Shown here one piece after another: positions 9,771-21,560 of a DNA stretch of 64,000 nucleotides. Numbering within the stretch: position 1 is the first letter of the stretch; the number at the start of each line of letters is the position of its first letter. This DNA is from Ophiodon elongatus (lineage: Eukaryota; Chordata; Actinopteri; Perciformes; Hexagrammidae): positions 335,501-399,500 of the forward strand of contig JACSYO010001876.1 of NCBI GenBank assembly GCA_016806645.1, in the 5' to 3' direction. Both the position numbers and the translations under genes were made by a program. The notes beneath the pieces were generated by a model. It was not told the DNA's origin, did no database searches, and worked only from the letters and a program-made list of their open reading frames with translations.

Positions 9771-11399
9771 CAAAACTGTCAGGTCATCCAGTCACATGCA
9801 CGTGTGTAACCTGAAAGCAGACAAGAACTGTAACTCACTGATACCGTCATATAGGAGCCGCTCAGATTGCCGGTTCTCTCAGCTGCTCCTCATCCATGTG
9901 GTCACAGTCTAATTGATTTTTGCATTGCTCGAGTCTGGCAGCACATGAGGCCCATTTCATACATCCCACTGTTGTTCCCGCTGAAGGCTCGCCGAGCTAG
10001 ACTGACTCAACCTTCCCATCAATTTAACAGATCCATCTTTCTTTTGAAAGTGTGATGTTTAAAAGCAGCCGAAGAGGTTTTTTTTCCTCACCCAACTTCC
10101 TGAAAATGTGCACCAGGAGTAGCTCTTCGTCACCTTGCGTTAGTACGGACGGCATGTGCCCTGGATCTACCGTCTCTCCTCACCATGAACAAATCATACT
10201 CGTTGAAACATTTCATCCATTCTACTTCTTTTGGCAACTTCCATGTCTTTGTCGGGTTTGGTGGCGTTGGCCAGTATTTATCACCAACGCTTTATGGTGT
10301 TTTCTTGTCGGTGCTGCGTCGCCGTTACCCACCAAAGATCGATGAACAACAATGGGCTGTTGCTTCAAAGGCCAGCTTTCAAATAACAGCAGCACAACGA
10401 GGTCTCTTTATCGCTTTTCTTCTCGGAGAGCTTTCATCGGATGAATGACAAACACCGCCTCCCGCAAACCCGCAGTTTACCCTAATGTGGCCAAATTGGA
10501 CGAAATGCCAGGTTCAAGAATTCAGTGTATGAGATGAAGAGAAAATGACCCTATGAACGAGTGCTACAGGATTAAATGAAATTACTTGGATGGAAGCAAA
10601 GGCTGCAACCCACCTAAATTCCTGGTCTTTTAATATTTTTATGTCAAACAGGTGAATTGAATATTTTTGATTTCCAGTAAAAAAAAAAAAAAGAAAAGAA
10701 ATGTGCTCAGAATGTAATATTGTTAAGAAAAGGGGGAGAGTAAACAGAAAAAGCAGGCTTCAAAAGGCTGGATTGCACCATGTCTTAGCCTACGTCTACA
10801 CCCTGAGGCAGAGCGCAATGTTGCATGCTTTGCGACACCCGCTGCATGATGGGAGACGTAACATTATGAGCCTGGCGACGGCAATGTTCGCATGAGATAT
10901 GACATGACGCAGCTATGTGGCGACATCAGGCGCGCTCTCAGGCAACACGTTTCCGGACAGATATCGTAATCGCGTGTACCCACCCACCACCCCCCCCGCC
11001 AAAAAATAAATAAATACAAAAACACCACCAGCCTGTCGGGCATGAGATACGGCCGGTGTCGTCATTGAGAAAACACTGTATATGTTTCATTGGGCAAATG
11101 TGTCATGGCTCCCGTGCTTGTTAGAGAAATGTATACATTACAGGTTCCACAACATGATGTCTATGGTGATGAATAACCCGCTGAGTGCATCCTCCTGTGT
11201 AAAGGCCTTGACACATGGGGGAGATTTATGGTCGTGCTATTGCTGCTAAATATTCATCCACCACCTACATCATCTGAATAAGCTGCACGTGTGACAGAAT
11301 GGGTGTGTTATCAAACCTAGTTTTTTTGCGTGAAGCTTTCAACTGACGTCAAGCTGTACCAAGTTAAAAAAATACATGGACTGGTTAATTTTGATATAT
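9771..11399. other. unique sequence with local CpG-rich patches
   Basis: No gene is recognised. There is an A14 run at 10679-10692. A patch at 10790-10975 has frequent CpG (for example CAGGCGCGCTCTC) and could be regulatory or an old GC-rich repeat. Confidence 0.35.
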
Positions 11400-12230
11400 T
11401 GGGCTTTTTTGCTTCCATAGCATGTCTTCTTTCAGAAAACATCCAAATTACAAATTCACCAAAAGGTTATCGTTATATACTGCCTCATTTGCGTATTTAA
11501 ACATTACATTTCACAAAACTTGTAGTACAAAAAATATTTTATTCATGTTAGTATTCAACTGGGGAAATGTCATGCTGATATCCATGAGGATTTTTGTCTT
11601 TTGCGTAATGTATGTAATTTGACAAAATGTATCTTTCAAGGCCGTTTTCTCGAAATGATTTGTTTCTCAGACTGTGAGGCAGAAATCTCCACTTCAGTAA
11701 CTCTTACATACACCACACACTTCCACTTTCATTCCTCTCTGTATTCTGAAGTTTTTTTTTTTACAAAGGGGCTTGTTCATATATCATTCATAGAATGATT
11801 TATACAGCATTTTATTCCCTTAAAACATGGCCAAAATGTATTTTTAAAATGTCTTATTAATGTAGTGATACATAGAGACATCCAAAATTCCCTCTGAAAA
11901 AAACGTTGACTCTATTATGTGAACAAAATGAAAACAATGTTTTGAACCTGGCTTTATCCAATGTTCAGATTTATCTTCTGAAATTGTATGCAAATGAGCA
12001 CATATTTCATAAGGACATGCTACGTTTGCATATTTAAACATACAATTTCAGAAAACTTAATGTAAGTAATTAACTGGTGAACTTTCATGGTGATATCTAT
12101 TAGTTCAATTCTTTACCCTTATTCACCAGGGATGTCTCCCCTTAAATATCACATTGTAAGCTCAATGTTGCATTGTGGTGATGTCATTTCAAATCATGTT
12201 CACTTCATTTGGTTGGGAGCTCACATTAAG
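11400..12230 (+). mobile_element. dispersed teleost repeat with two internal related copies
   Basis: The block CTCATTTGCGTATTTAAACA to CATGCTGATATCCATGAGG (about 11484-11590) is repeated in diverged form at about 12018-12105 (TTTGCATATTTAAACATACA to CATGGTGATATCTATTAG). The two are about 535 bp apart. The region between holds AAATCTCCACTTCAGTAACT and TTTTATTCCCTTAAAACATGG. I recognise these phrases as part of a common fish repeat. No protein is evident. Confidence 0.6.
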
Positions 12231-12931
12231 TCCCTCTGACAGCACATATACTTGCAGGCTGTGAGTTATCAGAGTCAACCTGCTCCACGATGCCACAGCA
12301 GAGAGACTGATCAGAAACGTGAACTCTCCCACGTGGATCAAAGAAAAAACTGTAACCTTTTGTACTGACAAATTCAAATGTCAGACAAGTACAGCATCCA
12401 AAGCTCATCACTTGACAGCCAAACGTACCGGTTAAGTCAACAGATAACTGCAGGTTACACACTGTGATGCACTGCATAGTAGTACAGTCTCTTAATTTTA
12501 CTGCAATGAAGTTGAATGAATGGACTTATCAATTAGGTCCATTGTCCCTCTGTATCCGATCTTGAAGTCTTAACTAGATATTGTGGCCTCTGGGGCCTGA
12601 ACACAGCAACGTTCAACCCAGCAACATTCCACTGCAACGTGAATTCATTTCAGCGGGATTACTGGGATGACTGAGGGTCGAACCGTATCCACCCAATTCT
12701 CTTGCCGTGAGTTCAACGTTGGTGAACTATGACCCGTGGATTTGTTTAGAGAAAGGTATGGTATTGTCTATTATTGTCTTACAATAAAGCTTTCATTTAA
12801 CCTTATTCTACTGGAGCAGAAGAGGCTTCACAAAAGGTGTGAGTTGATGGTACAGTATATCAGCGGTTGGTTATGGTTTGCGGTTAACTCGCTGGCAAAA
12901 GGATTCACTTTAGCCCTGCGAGTGGTCAACC
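12231..12931. other. probably repeat-derived, not identified
   Basis: An 83-codon open frame on the minus strand (12226-12477) crosses this region. I recognise no domain in it, and it is continuous with the repeat to its left. No gene is called. Confidence 0.3.
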
Positions 12932-13215
12932 AATTCTCAGTCCCAACTCGTCAAACACCAGGCTTTCAATTAACTCCAATGTAGGGTGGAGGTCCAGAGG
13001 AGGTCGAGTTGAATGGGCCGTCAAATGTACACAGGACTTTCACCCACGAGACCCCTGTTGTCTGTGTGGAACCAATTCAATGTTCAACTTAGTTTACCTG
13101 ATTACACACTAATCATGTAGCGAGCGTAAAGTGACTCGCCGTGACCTGAAGCGTTCAAAACGGACGCTAGAAGCAGAAGGGCCACAGTTTGAAGCGTAGG
13201 GTTACTGACCAAGCA
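12932..13215 (+). mobile_element. family B element (TTCTCACTCCCAACTTGTCAA type), copy 1
   Basis: It starts with TTCTCAGTCCCAACTCGTCA and continues through GGCTTTCAATTAACTCCAAT and CACAGGACTTTCACCCACGAG to TACTGACCAAGCAC. The same order appears, reversed, in the copy at 38010-38340. Related copies lie at 20155, 31184, 35392, 55150 and 58310. The family is non-coding, and both ends carry related sequence, as in MITEs. This copy lacks the internal minisatellite seen in others. Confidence 0.7.
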
Positions 13216-16200
13216 CTGTTTTTTTATGATTTGGGAGTGAGAATATTGGAGTAGTAGCTACGTCACCAATTTTGCTGGCACTTGTTTAGCAAGCACACAG
13301 AACTTAGTGGGAGGTACGTAGTTTTAGCTTTAATTTGGGCTGAATTTTGGATTTTTTTTTTAATTTTATACAATGAGTCATCTGACAACCCTCATTTTAT
13401 TATAAAAAATTCAGAGAATGATAAATGATAAAAAATCATGCCACATGCAATTCTTTTGTGCTCATCGGCACTGCATACATTTTCTTTTCTTTTTTTACAT
13501 CTTAAATAAAGTTTATGCGCCACGTCTTTATCCCCTGCCACCTCACCTTTGCCCCTCTCTGCACTCTTAGCTGCTCTCTCTCTCTCTCTCTTCCCCCCCT
13601 CCCCTCACAGGACATGTCTCGCAGACGAGTCTCTGTTTTGACGGCTTTGCATTTTCGCCAGCCGAACGTCAACACTTCAGCTCTCCTTCCACGTCCATCA
13701 CTGCCAGCCGGCGCACCTATGCATTAAATATCAAGCCTCGCTTGAGGGGAAGGGACGCGAAAATACGACGCTGGGGTTTGAGTTCACTTGGCAGCTCTGA
13801 GGGGAATCTCTCCCCCGTCTGATGATTAAGCCCAGTTCTCAGTCAATGTAAGCCGGAACAGTTGGTGAAGCAGGGAGCGGCGGTTACGGAGGAGCTTTTA
13901 ATATTTCCCTGATGTACAAGCACCATGGGAGTGTTTGAATATTGTATTAAAGCACACTGACTTCTGGCACACACACAGAACAGGCATATTCATCCTTGTG
14001 CGCTTGAGTGCACGCACTCAAACGATCGGAACGCGCACTAACCCGTACGCATTCCCACATACACCCACGAGGTAACGTGATTAGCAATTCTGATGTTCTC
14101 GGGAAAATCGCAGAGTTGAGAGTGTAGAAGAATTATTATTTTTTTTTTTAAAGAAGCAGAGGCTCCCATTGGATTTGAGCCGCTGCAGCAATGATGACAC
14201 ACTTTTCTTTTCCCGGCAAAAAAGGGAGCCCTGAACATCTCTAAACTTGTTTTTAATTACTTTCTAGTTTTTTTTCCTTTTCTTGACAAATACGCAAAAT
14301 AAAATGACCCGTTTCATTTTATCCTCCACGTCTACTTCCACGCTTCGATGGCGCTGCTGGAAGTGAGCTCGGCTTGATAATTGAGCGATCAAGCTGTGCT
14401 CTGATGTGTGCACGTACAGGTTTTATGCAACAGGCAGCAAAGCTGTTGACACCTTTGTAAAGCTCTCCCTCTACCGTGCTTTCACCTGGTAAATATTACA
14501 TGGATAACCCGTCGTTTCCTTGTATCTCCAGAAAGAAAAGACATCTTTTCAGCCAGCCACTAAAGGTTTCGGTGACAGTTTTATTTTTAATACATATTCA
14601 GTGGTTCGGTTTGGTCCCAGGGTCACGAATTCGGGTGGATAATGTCAACTGTCAAGTAGAGTGAGGGTGGGAAAAAAATGTAAATACAAGAAGTGAGCTT
14701 GACAGCTGTGGGAAAAAAATGCATGTTAAAATAATACTTCCACAGATTTGACCCAATTTTACTATTTTAACTAACTACAATGTTGCGGTTGCCCTGACTA
14801 CTCACTTGTTCCTAATTTTTTTGACAATCATGAAGTGCATGAAAGTTGATAAAAAGTGAGGAAGTATAGAGCTGCTGCATCACTAATGGAGACTGAATGG
14901 TGAATTGATGCATCGGGGTGGATGGGGGGGATGGACAGCTCCATGACTGCCACCACCACCCCATTAATATTCCCAACCCCTTCTCCGTCATTGTGACACA
15001 AGCCATTCAGTGCTAATTAAAAATGGAGTAGTGATGTATGTGGTTACGCGGGACTGTTAAGGCTTCATAAATAACTGATGGGAGTTGATGGATTCATTGT
15101 ATTAGTAACGCCGCGGAAAGTACAGATTGCTGGGTGTAGTTTCATTCACGTTGGCCAAAATGTGCAACTAATGATAATTTTATCAATCAGTTAGTCTGCC
15201 ATTTGTTGTCTTTGGTAATTGGTTAATCAATATATTGGAGCGCATTAAATCAGAAAGTGAAAAAAAGGCCCATCACATCAACATAAATTAGTTCAATTGT
15301 TCGAAGTACAACCCAAAAACACTGAGCATCTTTCACAAATCAAGGCTGAAACGGTTTGTATGAACGTTTCTATGCACAACTCCAGGATTCATCAATGTTC
15401 TCTTCCCCTAATTTGTTCGAACTCGGCTGTCTAAAAGAAAACAACAATATTTAAAACCATTCATTCACTAATGCATTAGACAAATGTATTTAAAAACTGT
15501 GAAATTGACAGTATGCTAATTGCAAATTGCGAGACACAAGCTTGTCAACAAAGAATGATTCTGATTCACGAACATACGCCCAGTAATAAGAAAATTGGCC
15601 GTGTTCATACTTAATTTATGCGTAAAGTTGAAGCGTGTCTATGCACATATTAGTGAATGAGGTCCATTTTGTTTACTATCATAGAACAGTAAATATTCAG
15701 ATCTGTGAAGTTGGATTCAGTAAATTTAGGTAATTGTTGGCTTTAAAAAAGACTTAAGCGAAGTGAAAAAGAAAAAAATATATAAACAATTTCCTGTTAA
15801 TTAATTAATACATTTTCAATTATTTTCTTTATCAAAAGTAATGCAGTGTATAATAGGGGTCAATAGGGGCCCAACAAATCTTTGCCCCATGAGCACTGAC
15901 AAATTTATTTTTAAAGATATTTTTTTTAACAGGCTGTAATTGTGAGTGTTCCTCAAAAAGGTTCTTAAATAGGCTGCTGTCTACAAATGCTCACAATAGT
16001 AGGTTGTTTCCATCCATAACTCTGGAACAAAGACAACACAAGACAAAGCTTTGGGGAAGACACGATACAAGGCGGGGGCGATTTAGAAGTGACTTTGATT
16101 GCGGCACCAAAACACACAAAAGATGATGTTTTTGTCTCGTAAACCATCCAAGGAGAAAGAACTGAGAGTCTACTCTCTCCTAGCAGCAGATGCGGAGAAT

Positions 16201-16310
16201 GGATGAGATGAATGCAGCTGGTTGGTGTAAAACAACAACAACAAAGGCAGTGTGGGTGGATGATTGAGAGTGCCGGTTTCTTTCAGAGTCAACTAATTCC
16301 TCTTGGTGTC
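13216..16310. other. unique sequence with pyrimidine tract and CpG patch
   Basis: No gene is recognised. A CT microsatellite lies at 13574-13591. A CpG-containing block at 13615-13870 includes TCTGATGATTAAGCCC and could be regulatory. TTGAGTGC/GCACTCAA at 14004-14021 is a short 8-bp-arm palindrome. The 15020-15900 part is AT-rich and featureless. Confidence 0.35.
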
Positions 16311-16345
16311 ACAATCAGTCCATCTACCTGAGATGGACTGATTGT
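16311..16345. repeat. perfect inverted repeat, 15-bp arms, 5-nt loop
   Basis: ACAATCAGTCCATCT (16311-16325) is followed by loop ACCTG and then by its exact reverse complement at 16331-16345. It lies about 180 bp upstream of the probable LTR and is not obviously part of it. Confidence 0.95.
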
Positions 16346-16524
16346 AAACCGCCAGTTAGGCTCGTCCCGATACCAGTGATCCGCCTCAAGTTTCTCACCA
16401 GAAACAACATTTTACAAGATTACATTTTATCACACCTTGACGACGTCAGAATTTCTGTTCGCCAATTATACGTTTTTGCTAAAAAAAGAGCTTGAACATG
16501 TAGTATATTTTGCTCTGTAATGCA

Positions 16525-16939
16525 TGAAGATAGCATACGTGAAGGGGCCCGTGACTTTGGAATGTCGGATCCATTGCTGTTGTTACACATGTGATACTCG
16601 TTAGGTACCCCCGCTGGGGAATGCTCCTTGACCTGGAGGATGGAGGAGTAGCTATGCCTATGTCCGAAACATGTCTTTCATTGGGGGCCCTGTTTATGAC
16701 GTCATTTTATCCTCAAGTCTGGGGCGTAAACAACATCCATATATAAGTGATCGGGAGATCCCCGACGGGTAGAGTTCTGTTCGACTTTGGGACTCTCCGG
16801 GTGTACATGTCGCCCGTCTTGACATATGTTGCTTGTTTGTAATAAACTTCATTATACCAGCAAGAACAGTGTCCGCGGAGATTCCTTCATCATCACTCCA
16901 ACATCACTGTCGCTTGAAATATACAACAAACACATCACA
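16525..16939 (+). mobile_element. probable solo LTR of an LTR retrotransposon
   Basis: The segment has an LTR-like layout: a TATA box TATATAAG at 16740-16747 and a polyadenylation signal AATAAA at 16841-16846, about 100 bp apart. With the boundaries given, it begins TG, ends CA, and is flanked by ATGCA on both sides (16520-16524 and 16940-16944), a 5-bp duplication as made by Gypsy-type integrases. An alternative span, 16581-16903, begins TGTT and ends AACA but lacks matching flanks. No primer-binding site, gag or pol follows, so it would be a solo LTR. Confidence 0.55.
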
Positions 16940-16944
16940 ATGCA

Positions 16945-17799
16945 ACTCGATGCAACCTCCGTACGTCAGCTGTTAGCTCCGTTACTTAGACAAGCAGGGC
17001 CATGCCGCAAACCGGCTGCTAACAGCTAACTTTAACTCGCTGTCCTCCTGCCGATTTCAACACAGACTTGTTGTTCACTAAGTAGCATCGTCATGGAAAT
17101 CTTCTATCGTCCCCTGGACGACGGGGCCCTGTTAGTCTCGAGCTTTGATCCCTGGTAACTGCGGTACTGTAGAAAAACTAGTTTTCTGAATTTTGGCAAC
17201 CAAGTAACAGTTTTTGTGAGATCCCTACCAATAATTTGATGAAATTCAGAGAGGGGGGCTCTCTCTTTTGTTTCTATATTTTATTATAGTCAAGTTAATG
17301 CGTGCGAGAACCCCAACAAGTGAAATGTATTCGCCTGCTGTGTAATTCAATGGATTCATAAGGGCTTCCACATAACAACGAAAAAAACAAAAACAAAATC
17401 TCTACTCTTCCATTATCTTTCGACCAGGGTGTCATGTACACTTTGGAGACCGTTTGGTGAGAGAGATCAAGTGCACGTCGGGAGGTTTGAAGAGTTCAAA
17501 TATTTGACACTTTAGTCAAACATTTTATTCAGGTCTGTCAGAGAGATTTGGCCGTGAAGAGATTTGTCATTCCTCGTCCTTGTCATCACAGCCAGACTGC
17601 TGTGACTGGGACTGCACTCACAATATGGTGGGTGGAGAGCCACTGTTGCTATGATGAAAGGCAACAACCACTGAATTGTGTTTTCTATATCATTTAACAC
17701 CCTCCCTCCCCCCCTTTCGAAAACAATCTCATTATAATTCCTGCTTATCTACGATGTTCTTGTAATTGGAAACTAAAATGTTCTCACCTAGTATGAAAT
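16945..17799. other. unique sequence, no gene seen
   Basis: No exon, RNA gene or clear repeat is recognised. Confidence 0.4.
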
Positions 17800-18070
17800 T
17801 GCGTTAGGGCATAAGTGGATTTTATTATCATGACATGCTTGGCAGGGATATTAAATTGTAATGGGAAAATTAGCTCACTGCTATGGCTGTTTTTAAAGCA
17901 ATTAATGTGGCCATTGTTTTCTTTGTCATCGCTCCCCATTCTCAAGTTATGTGTAGTCTGATTTGTGTTGTGCTGGTTTGTCTTCACTGCGTTAGCGTAT
18001 GGCATCTGAGGGAGGATCATTTTGGTTTGGGCTTTAAAAAATACGAAACAATAGCATGAAATGCAAATAG
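17800..18070. promoter_or_regulatory. candidate conserved non-coding element with SOX/POU/homeodomain words
   Basis: Low-CpG, non-repetitive block. It contains ATTAATG near 17901-17907, two SOX-like words CCATTGTT (17911-17918) and CTTTGT (17921-17926), and a POU octamer ATGCAAAT (18061-18068). The close spacing of homeodomain and SOX words is typical of neural enhancers. Each word alone is common by chance in AT-rich DNA. Confidence 0.28.
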
Positions 18071-18249
18071 CTAAATATATTGTTGTTATAGTGCCGCATG
18101 TCCTCGTATGGAGGGGTCAGGTTGGATGGTTGAGTCAGCAAAATGATGGCCTTTTACATTGGAAACCTCAGTAAGCAAGTTTTCTACAAACACCAGTCTA
18201 AGTTGTTTGTTTTTAACCCTGACTGCAATATTTGTGTTGTATTGAAGCT

Positions 18250-18385
18250 GCACTAAACTATATTTTTATGTTAACAATGGTTCAAATGGGACACAGAGAC
18301 AAAGTTAGCGACGAGCTGGTGAACATAGCATTACGCAGTTAAAGAGACATTTGCCTCAGGAGTTGGTTGAAGCAAACAGGACAGC
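18250..18385 (-). mobile_element. family A element (CTCCACCAACTCCTG type), fragment
   Basis: The reverse complement reads CAACCAACTCCTGAGGCAAA, then TATGTTCACCAGCTCGTCGC and TAACTTTGTCTCTGTGTCCC, and ends in GTGCAGCTT. It matches the copies at 21307, 27725, 40371, 48525 and 63005. The family is non-coding and frequent in perch-like fish. This copy lacks its central part. Confidence 0.7.
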
Positions 18386-20154
18386 ATGGTCGTGTAATAA
18401 GAAGGAAATGCACGCAACCAATCCCATTAATCCCATTCTTGAAGCAGCACTGGCTCACGGGGCCCAGGTGTTGCGATTCTGCTGATGACCATCTGCCATG
18501 CCCAAATCCAGTACCTGCAGCAACAAAAAAAAGCAGCCACACACACTAAGGCTAAGTTATATAGACTTTTTTGAAATGGAAATGACACTTAAGTATAAGT
18601 AAGTGATATGCCCAAGTGGCCCTAAAAATGTATGTAAAAACAGCTTAAATGGCACCACAGTGGCCGCATCGTGCCCCTACGCATCCTTTGCTTAGTGAAA
18701 TATTGTGTTTTCATCTCGTGGTGCCGCCCCCAAGTGGCCAAAAAATCTGTTAATGCAGCTTTTACCCAAAGACGGTCTTTCCTGAACATGAATATAGCAA
18801 TTATTTGCCCAAACCAAGCCAAACCATAACCATACATGACGTCTTGACAAAGGCAGCCTTGGACCAGAAGATGGTCAGAAGTGTAATTCAGTGACGAATT
18901 ACTAAGTATTTGTATTACAATAGCAAGCAATCATGACACTTGGAGAAGTTTAGGGGTGGTACAGTATATTATGTGGCCGTAATAATGCCGGACACGTCCC
19001 TCCAGTGGACATGTCTACAGTCTTAACTTCTCTTCAGCACATTCACGATCTCCTCTTGTCTTTTTCTCTCCTTCTGTGTCCTCATCTATCAATTTTGTGC
19101 TCGCTCTCCCAACCACTTCTCTTTTTTTTTTTATCTCCATCCCTGTGCCCCTTTTCTCCAACCCGTCCCCTCCATCTCCCTCCCCTTCTATTTCAGAGCG
19201 GCTTTGCCGTGGCCCCCGGGCCATTTCGTTACTTTGTCGCTGTGCAGTGGCCACTCATTTCGACCCAACGCCACTCTGGGATTAGCGTTATCTCCATCTC
19301 TGTCACTCGCTTATCTATTTTCTAGACACTTGAAATAAAGCTTGGCCAGATGTGTGATGTACTTCAGATTACTGTAGGCGGACGGGCGGGTATGGAAATC
19401 CTCCACCGATTAGATGTCCTTCCTAAGTCTGAGGGAGATGTGCCTAGACTGCTGGCAAGCACTTTCGAGATACACTGATACACTTGAAATCCCTAGTCCT
19501 GGGAAGGTGAAGGGAAATTTGTACTATTACCTTTTATGTTGTTTGTTTTTTTACTTTTTTGCTGCAGTGCCTCAAAAAAACAAAAACAATTTTCATGATT
19601 AAGCTGCTTCTTGTTTCCTAGTGACTTCTGTTCAATATTAACATTTAAAACACAAATTGAAATCATTCTTATCACGATGACACCGAGACATTAACAAATA
19701 TAACTGCAACATCATTAACGAAATTATTAAAACTATTTAATCAACAAACAAATCAATGTCACAGACTGATGAATGATATGTTTTTATTTTAGCAGACACA
19801 ATCCAATTATCACTGTCCCCACTTCAATGGAACCATCATACAAACAAACAAGATACAAATAGATAATTAGTAAAGCCAGATCACAAATATACATTTTGGA
19901 AGCTGGTAGCTTCTGGAGTCAAACAAAAGTGCTTCACATTAAAAAAATATACTTTAACCTATGGGTTTGGTGACAAAGCCTAAAGACACTTCCTGTCACA
20001 TGTGTCAAGGTTTGCTCAACTTTGTACAAGATAGAAAACATGCTTTTGTTTTTTTAAATGGCTCTCAATGGAAAATTAAGTTTGTCCAAAGCTCCACGTC
20101 AAGTGATTGGACTTTTGGCCCGATGGTGACCTGTAGAGGGACTACTTGTTTGAA
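18386..20154. other. probably repeat-rich, mostly unidentified
   Basis: The stretch 18560-18960 reads like old dispersed repeat (CCCCCAAGTGGCC, TAATGCAGCTTTTACC), but I cannot assign it. 19025-19190 is pyrimidine-rich. The 19890-20150 part also has repeat-like wording. No gene is called. Confidence 0.35.
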
Positions 20155-20330
20155 TGTTGCAGCCTGGTCTCACCGCCTAGAGCGCCAAATACCTGCGCTT
20201 GGGCGGTGGCCCTCGGCATCTTGATGCCAATGCACATGACGCACTTTAGCGTAAAAAAACATCAAACACAGGACTTTTACTCAGGGGACCAGCGTTCGTG
20301 TCCTGTGTGCAAACAGGCAGATTACAGGCA
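20155..20330 (+). mobile_element. family B-related fragment
   Basis: CAAACACAGGACTTTTACTC followed by GGGGACCAGCGTTCGTGTCC matches the ACAGGACTTTCACCCACGAG block of family B copy 1 at 12932-13215. The left part, TGGTCTCACCGCCTAG, is divergent. Confidence 0.5.
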
Positions 20331-20689
20331 GATGAAACTCTGTGCTGCAACGAAGACGAACTGGTAGGAATAGTGACGTGGAAGTGGGACCAGGTGGGGA
20401 GAGGGGCAGCCAATCAGAACTGGAGGGAAAACACACCAAAGGCAGGAAATGGAGTGATTGGAAACGAGACGCACAACTAAACTGAATTAATAGACAGTAA
20501 TGTGGACCAACATGTTGGTGTTATTCCTTTCTCCGTGTCTCCGCCTCTCTCTAAAAGAACCACACGTTGTTTTTTTTAAGTCTGGTCATAATCCCAGCAG
20601 GTCACACAGTTGGCTATACTGATCACTTTTAAAGCACATTTGGGTCCGACCACAAGCTATGTAGCAAAAATGTTCCCCCTTCCCCTTAT
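20331..20689. other. unique or unidentified sequence
   Basis: No gene or known repeat is recognised. Confidence 0.3.
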
Positions 20690-21175
20690 GAGCCAGCTCG
20701 TGGCCTTAGCTTCTTAAGCGGGGCCCTCTTAGCTCCAAAGGTCGAGGCTCAGAACTAAAGGTGAGCTTGCTTTAGAGCAGCTCGGCTTTGGAATGACCTG
20801 AGGAGATGAGGCTCGCAGAATCAAAATCACTTCTTAACCCATTTTTTGTTGACTTACTTTTATGTGATATCGTCTTTTTTACTGCTTTTATTTGATTTAT
20901 TTCTGTTTTTTTTCTATTTTATTATTATTATTATTATATATTTGTATTGATATGTATTTTTTTGTTTCATTTATTGTCCTGCTTTTTTTGCGTTTAAATT
21001 GTACAGTAGTTTTGTCTTGCTTTCGTTTGACCTCACTGTTTGGTTTCCTGTTGTATTGCCTTGTATTCTGCCTTTTGCTTTGCTTGGTTTGTCTGTATTT
21101 AAAGGCGCTATATAAGTTTGGGTTACTATATACTTGTTAAGCATAAAGTATATTAATCTTAAAGCCGCATCAGTA
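20690..21175 (+). mobile_element. decayed LINE 3' end (end of the reverse-transcriptase reading frame plus 3' tail)
   Basis: Around 20780-20860, frame reading gives a relic of the WNDL-R...-LT-F C-terminal pattern that ends many fish non-LTR retrotransposon polyproteins, interrupted by a stop. A T-rich tail with TTA repeats (20917-20937) follows, then AAAGGCGCTATATAAGTTTG near 21100-21119. That closely resembles the common fish LINE/SINE 3' terminus GGTGCTATATAAATAAA. Nothing of the catalytic domain remains. The element is dead and 5'-truncated. Confidence 0.6.
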
Positions 21176-21306
21176 TCTTTGTTTTGTTGTTGATATTTTG
21201 GCCAAGCTGAACATCCCGCACACTTTTAACAGAATAATGTTGAATAATTTTGCTGACAGTTGATTTTATTTTACATATTCAGTTGGCCCTGGAGCCAAAT
21301 TACCTG

Positions 21307-21560
21307 GGCTGTTTCCACCAATGCCTGAACAAGAAAATATCTGTCTCTTTAGCTGCTAGAAGCTCGACTATATTCACCAGCTAGTCACTAACTTTGTCTG
21401 TGTGCCGTTTGGTGCTGGGCAGGTAGCGCACTGTGGATTCATCGGAGCTTTGTGCTGCCAAACGGCTGCCTGCTGCCACTGAACCCAAAATGATGAGACT
21501 GAACCTGAACAGTAGAGTTGCGAAACACAAAACTAAAACGATGAGTTAAAAGATGCTAAA
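21307..21560 (+). mobile_element. family A element
   Basis: Consensus-like words in order are TTTCCACCAATGCCTGA, AAAATATCTGTCTCTTTAGC, ATATTCACCAGCTAGTCAC, CCGTTTGGTGCTGGGCAGG and GATGAGTTAAAAGATGC. This is one of the better preserved of six copies in the window. No coding capacity is evident. Confidence 0.8.

Noticed and set aside
11988..11995. POU octamer ATGCAAAT (also near 3576 and 23320)
   Set aside because: Octamers occur several times by chance in AT-rich DNA. This one lies in a dispersed repeat.
12226..12477. 83-codon, cysteine-containing minus-strand frame
   Set aside because: It is continuous with a dispersed repeat and shows no recognisable domain.
14004..14021. TTGAGTGC/GCACTCAA palindrome
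   Set aside because: Arms of 8 bp are within chance expectation for a 64-kb window.
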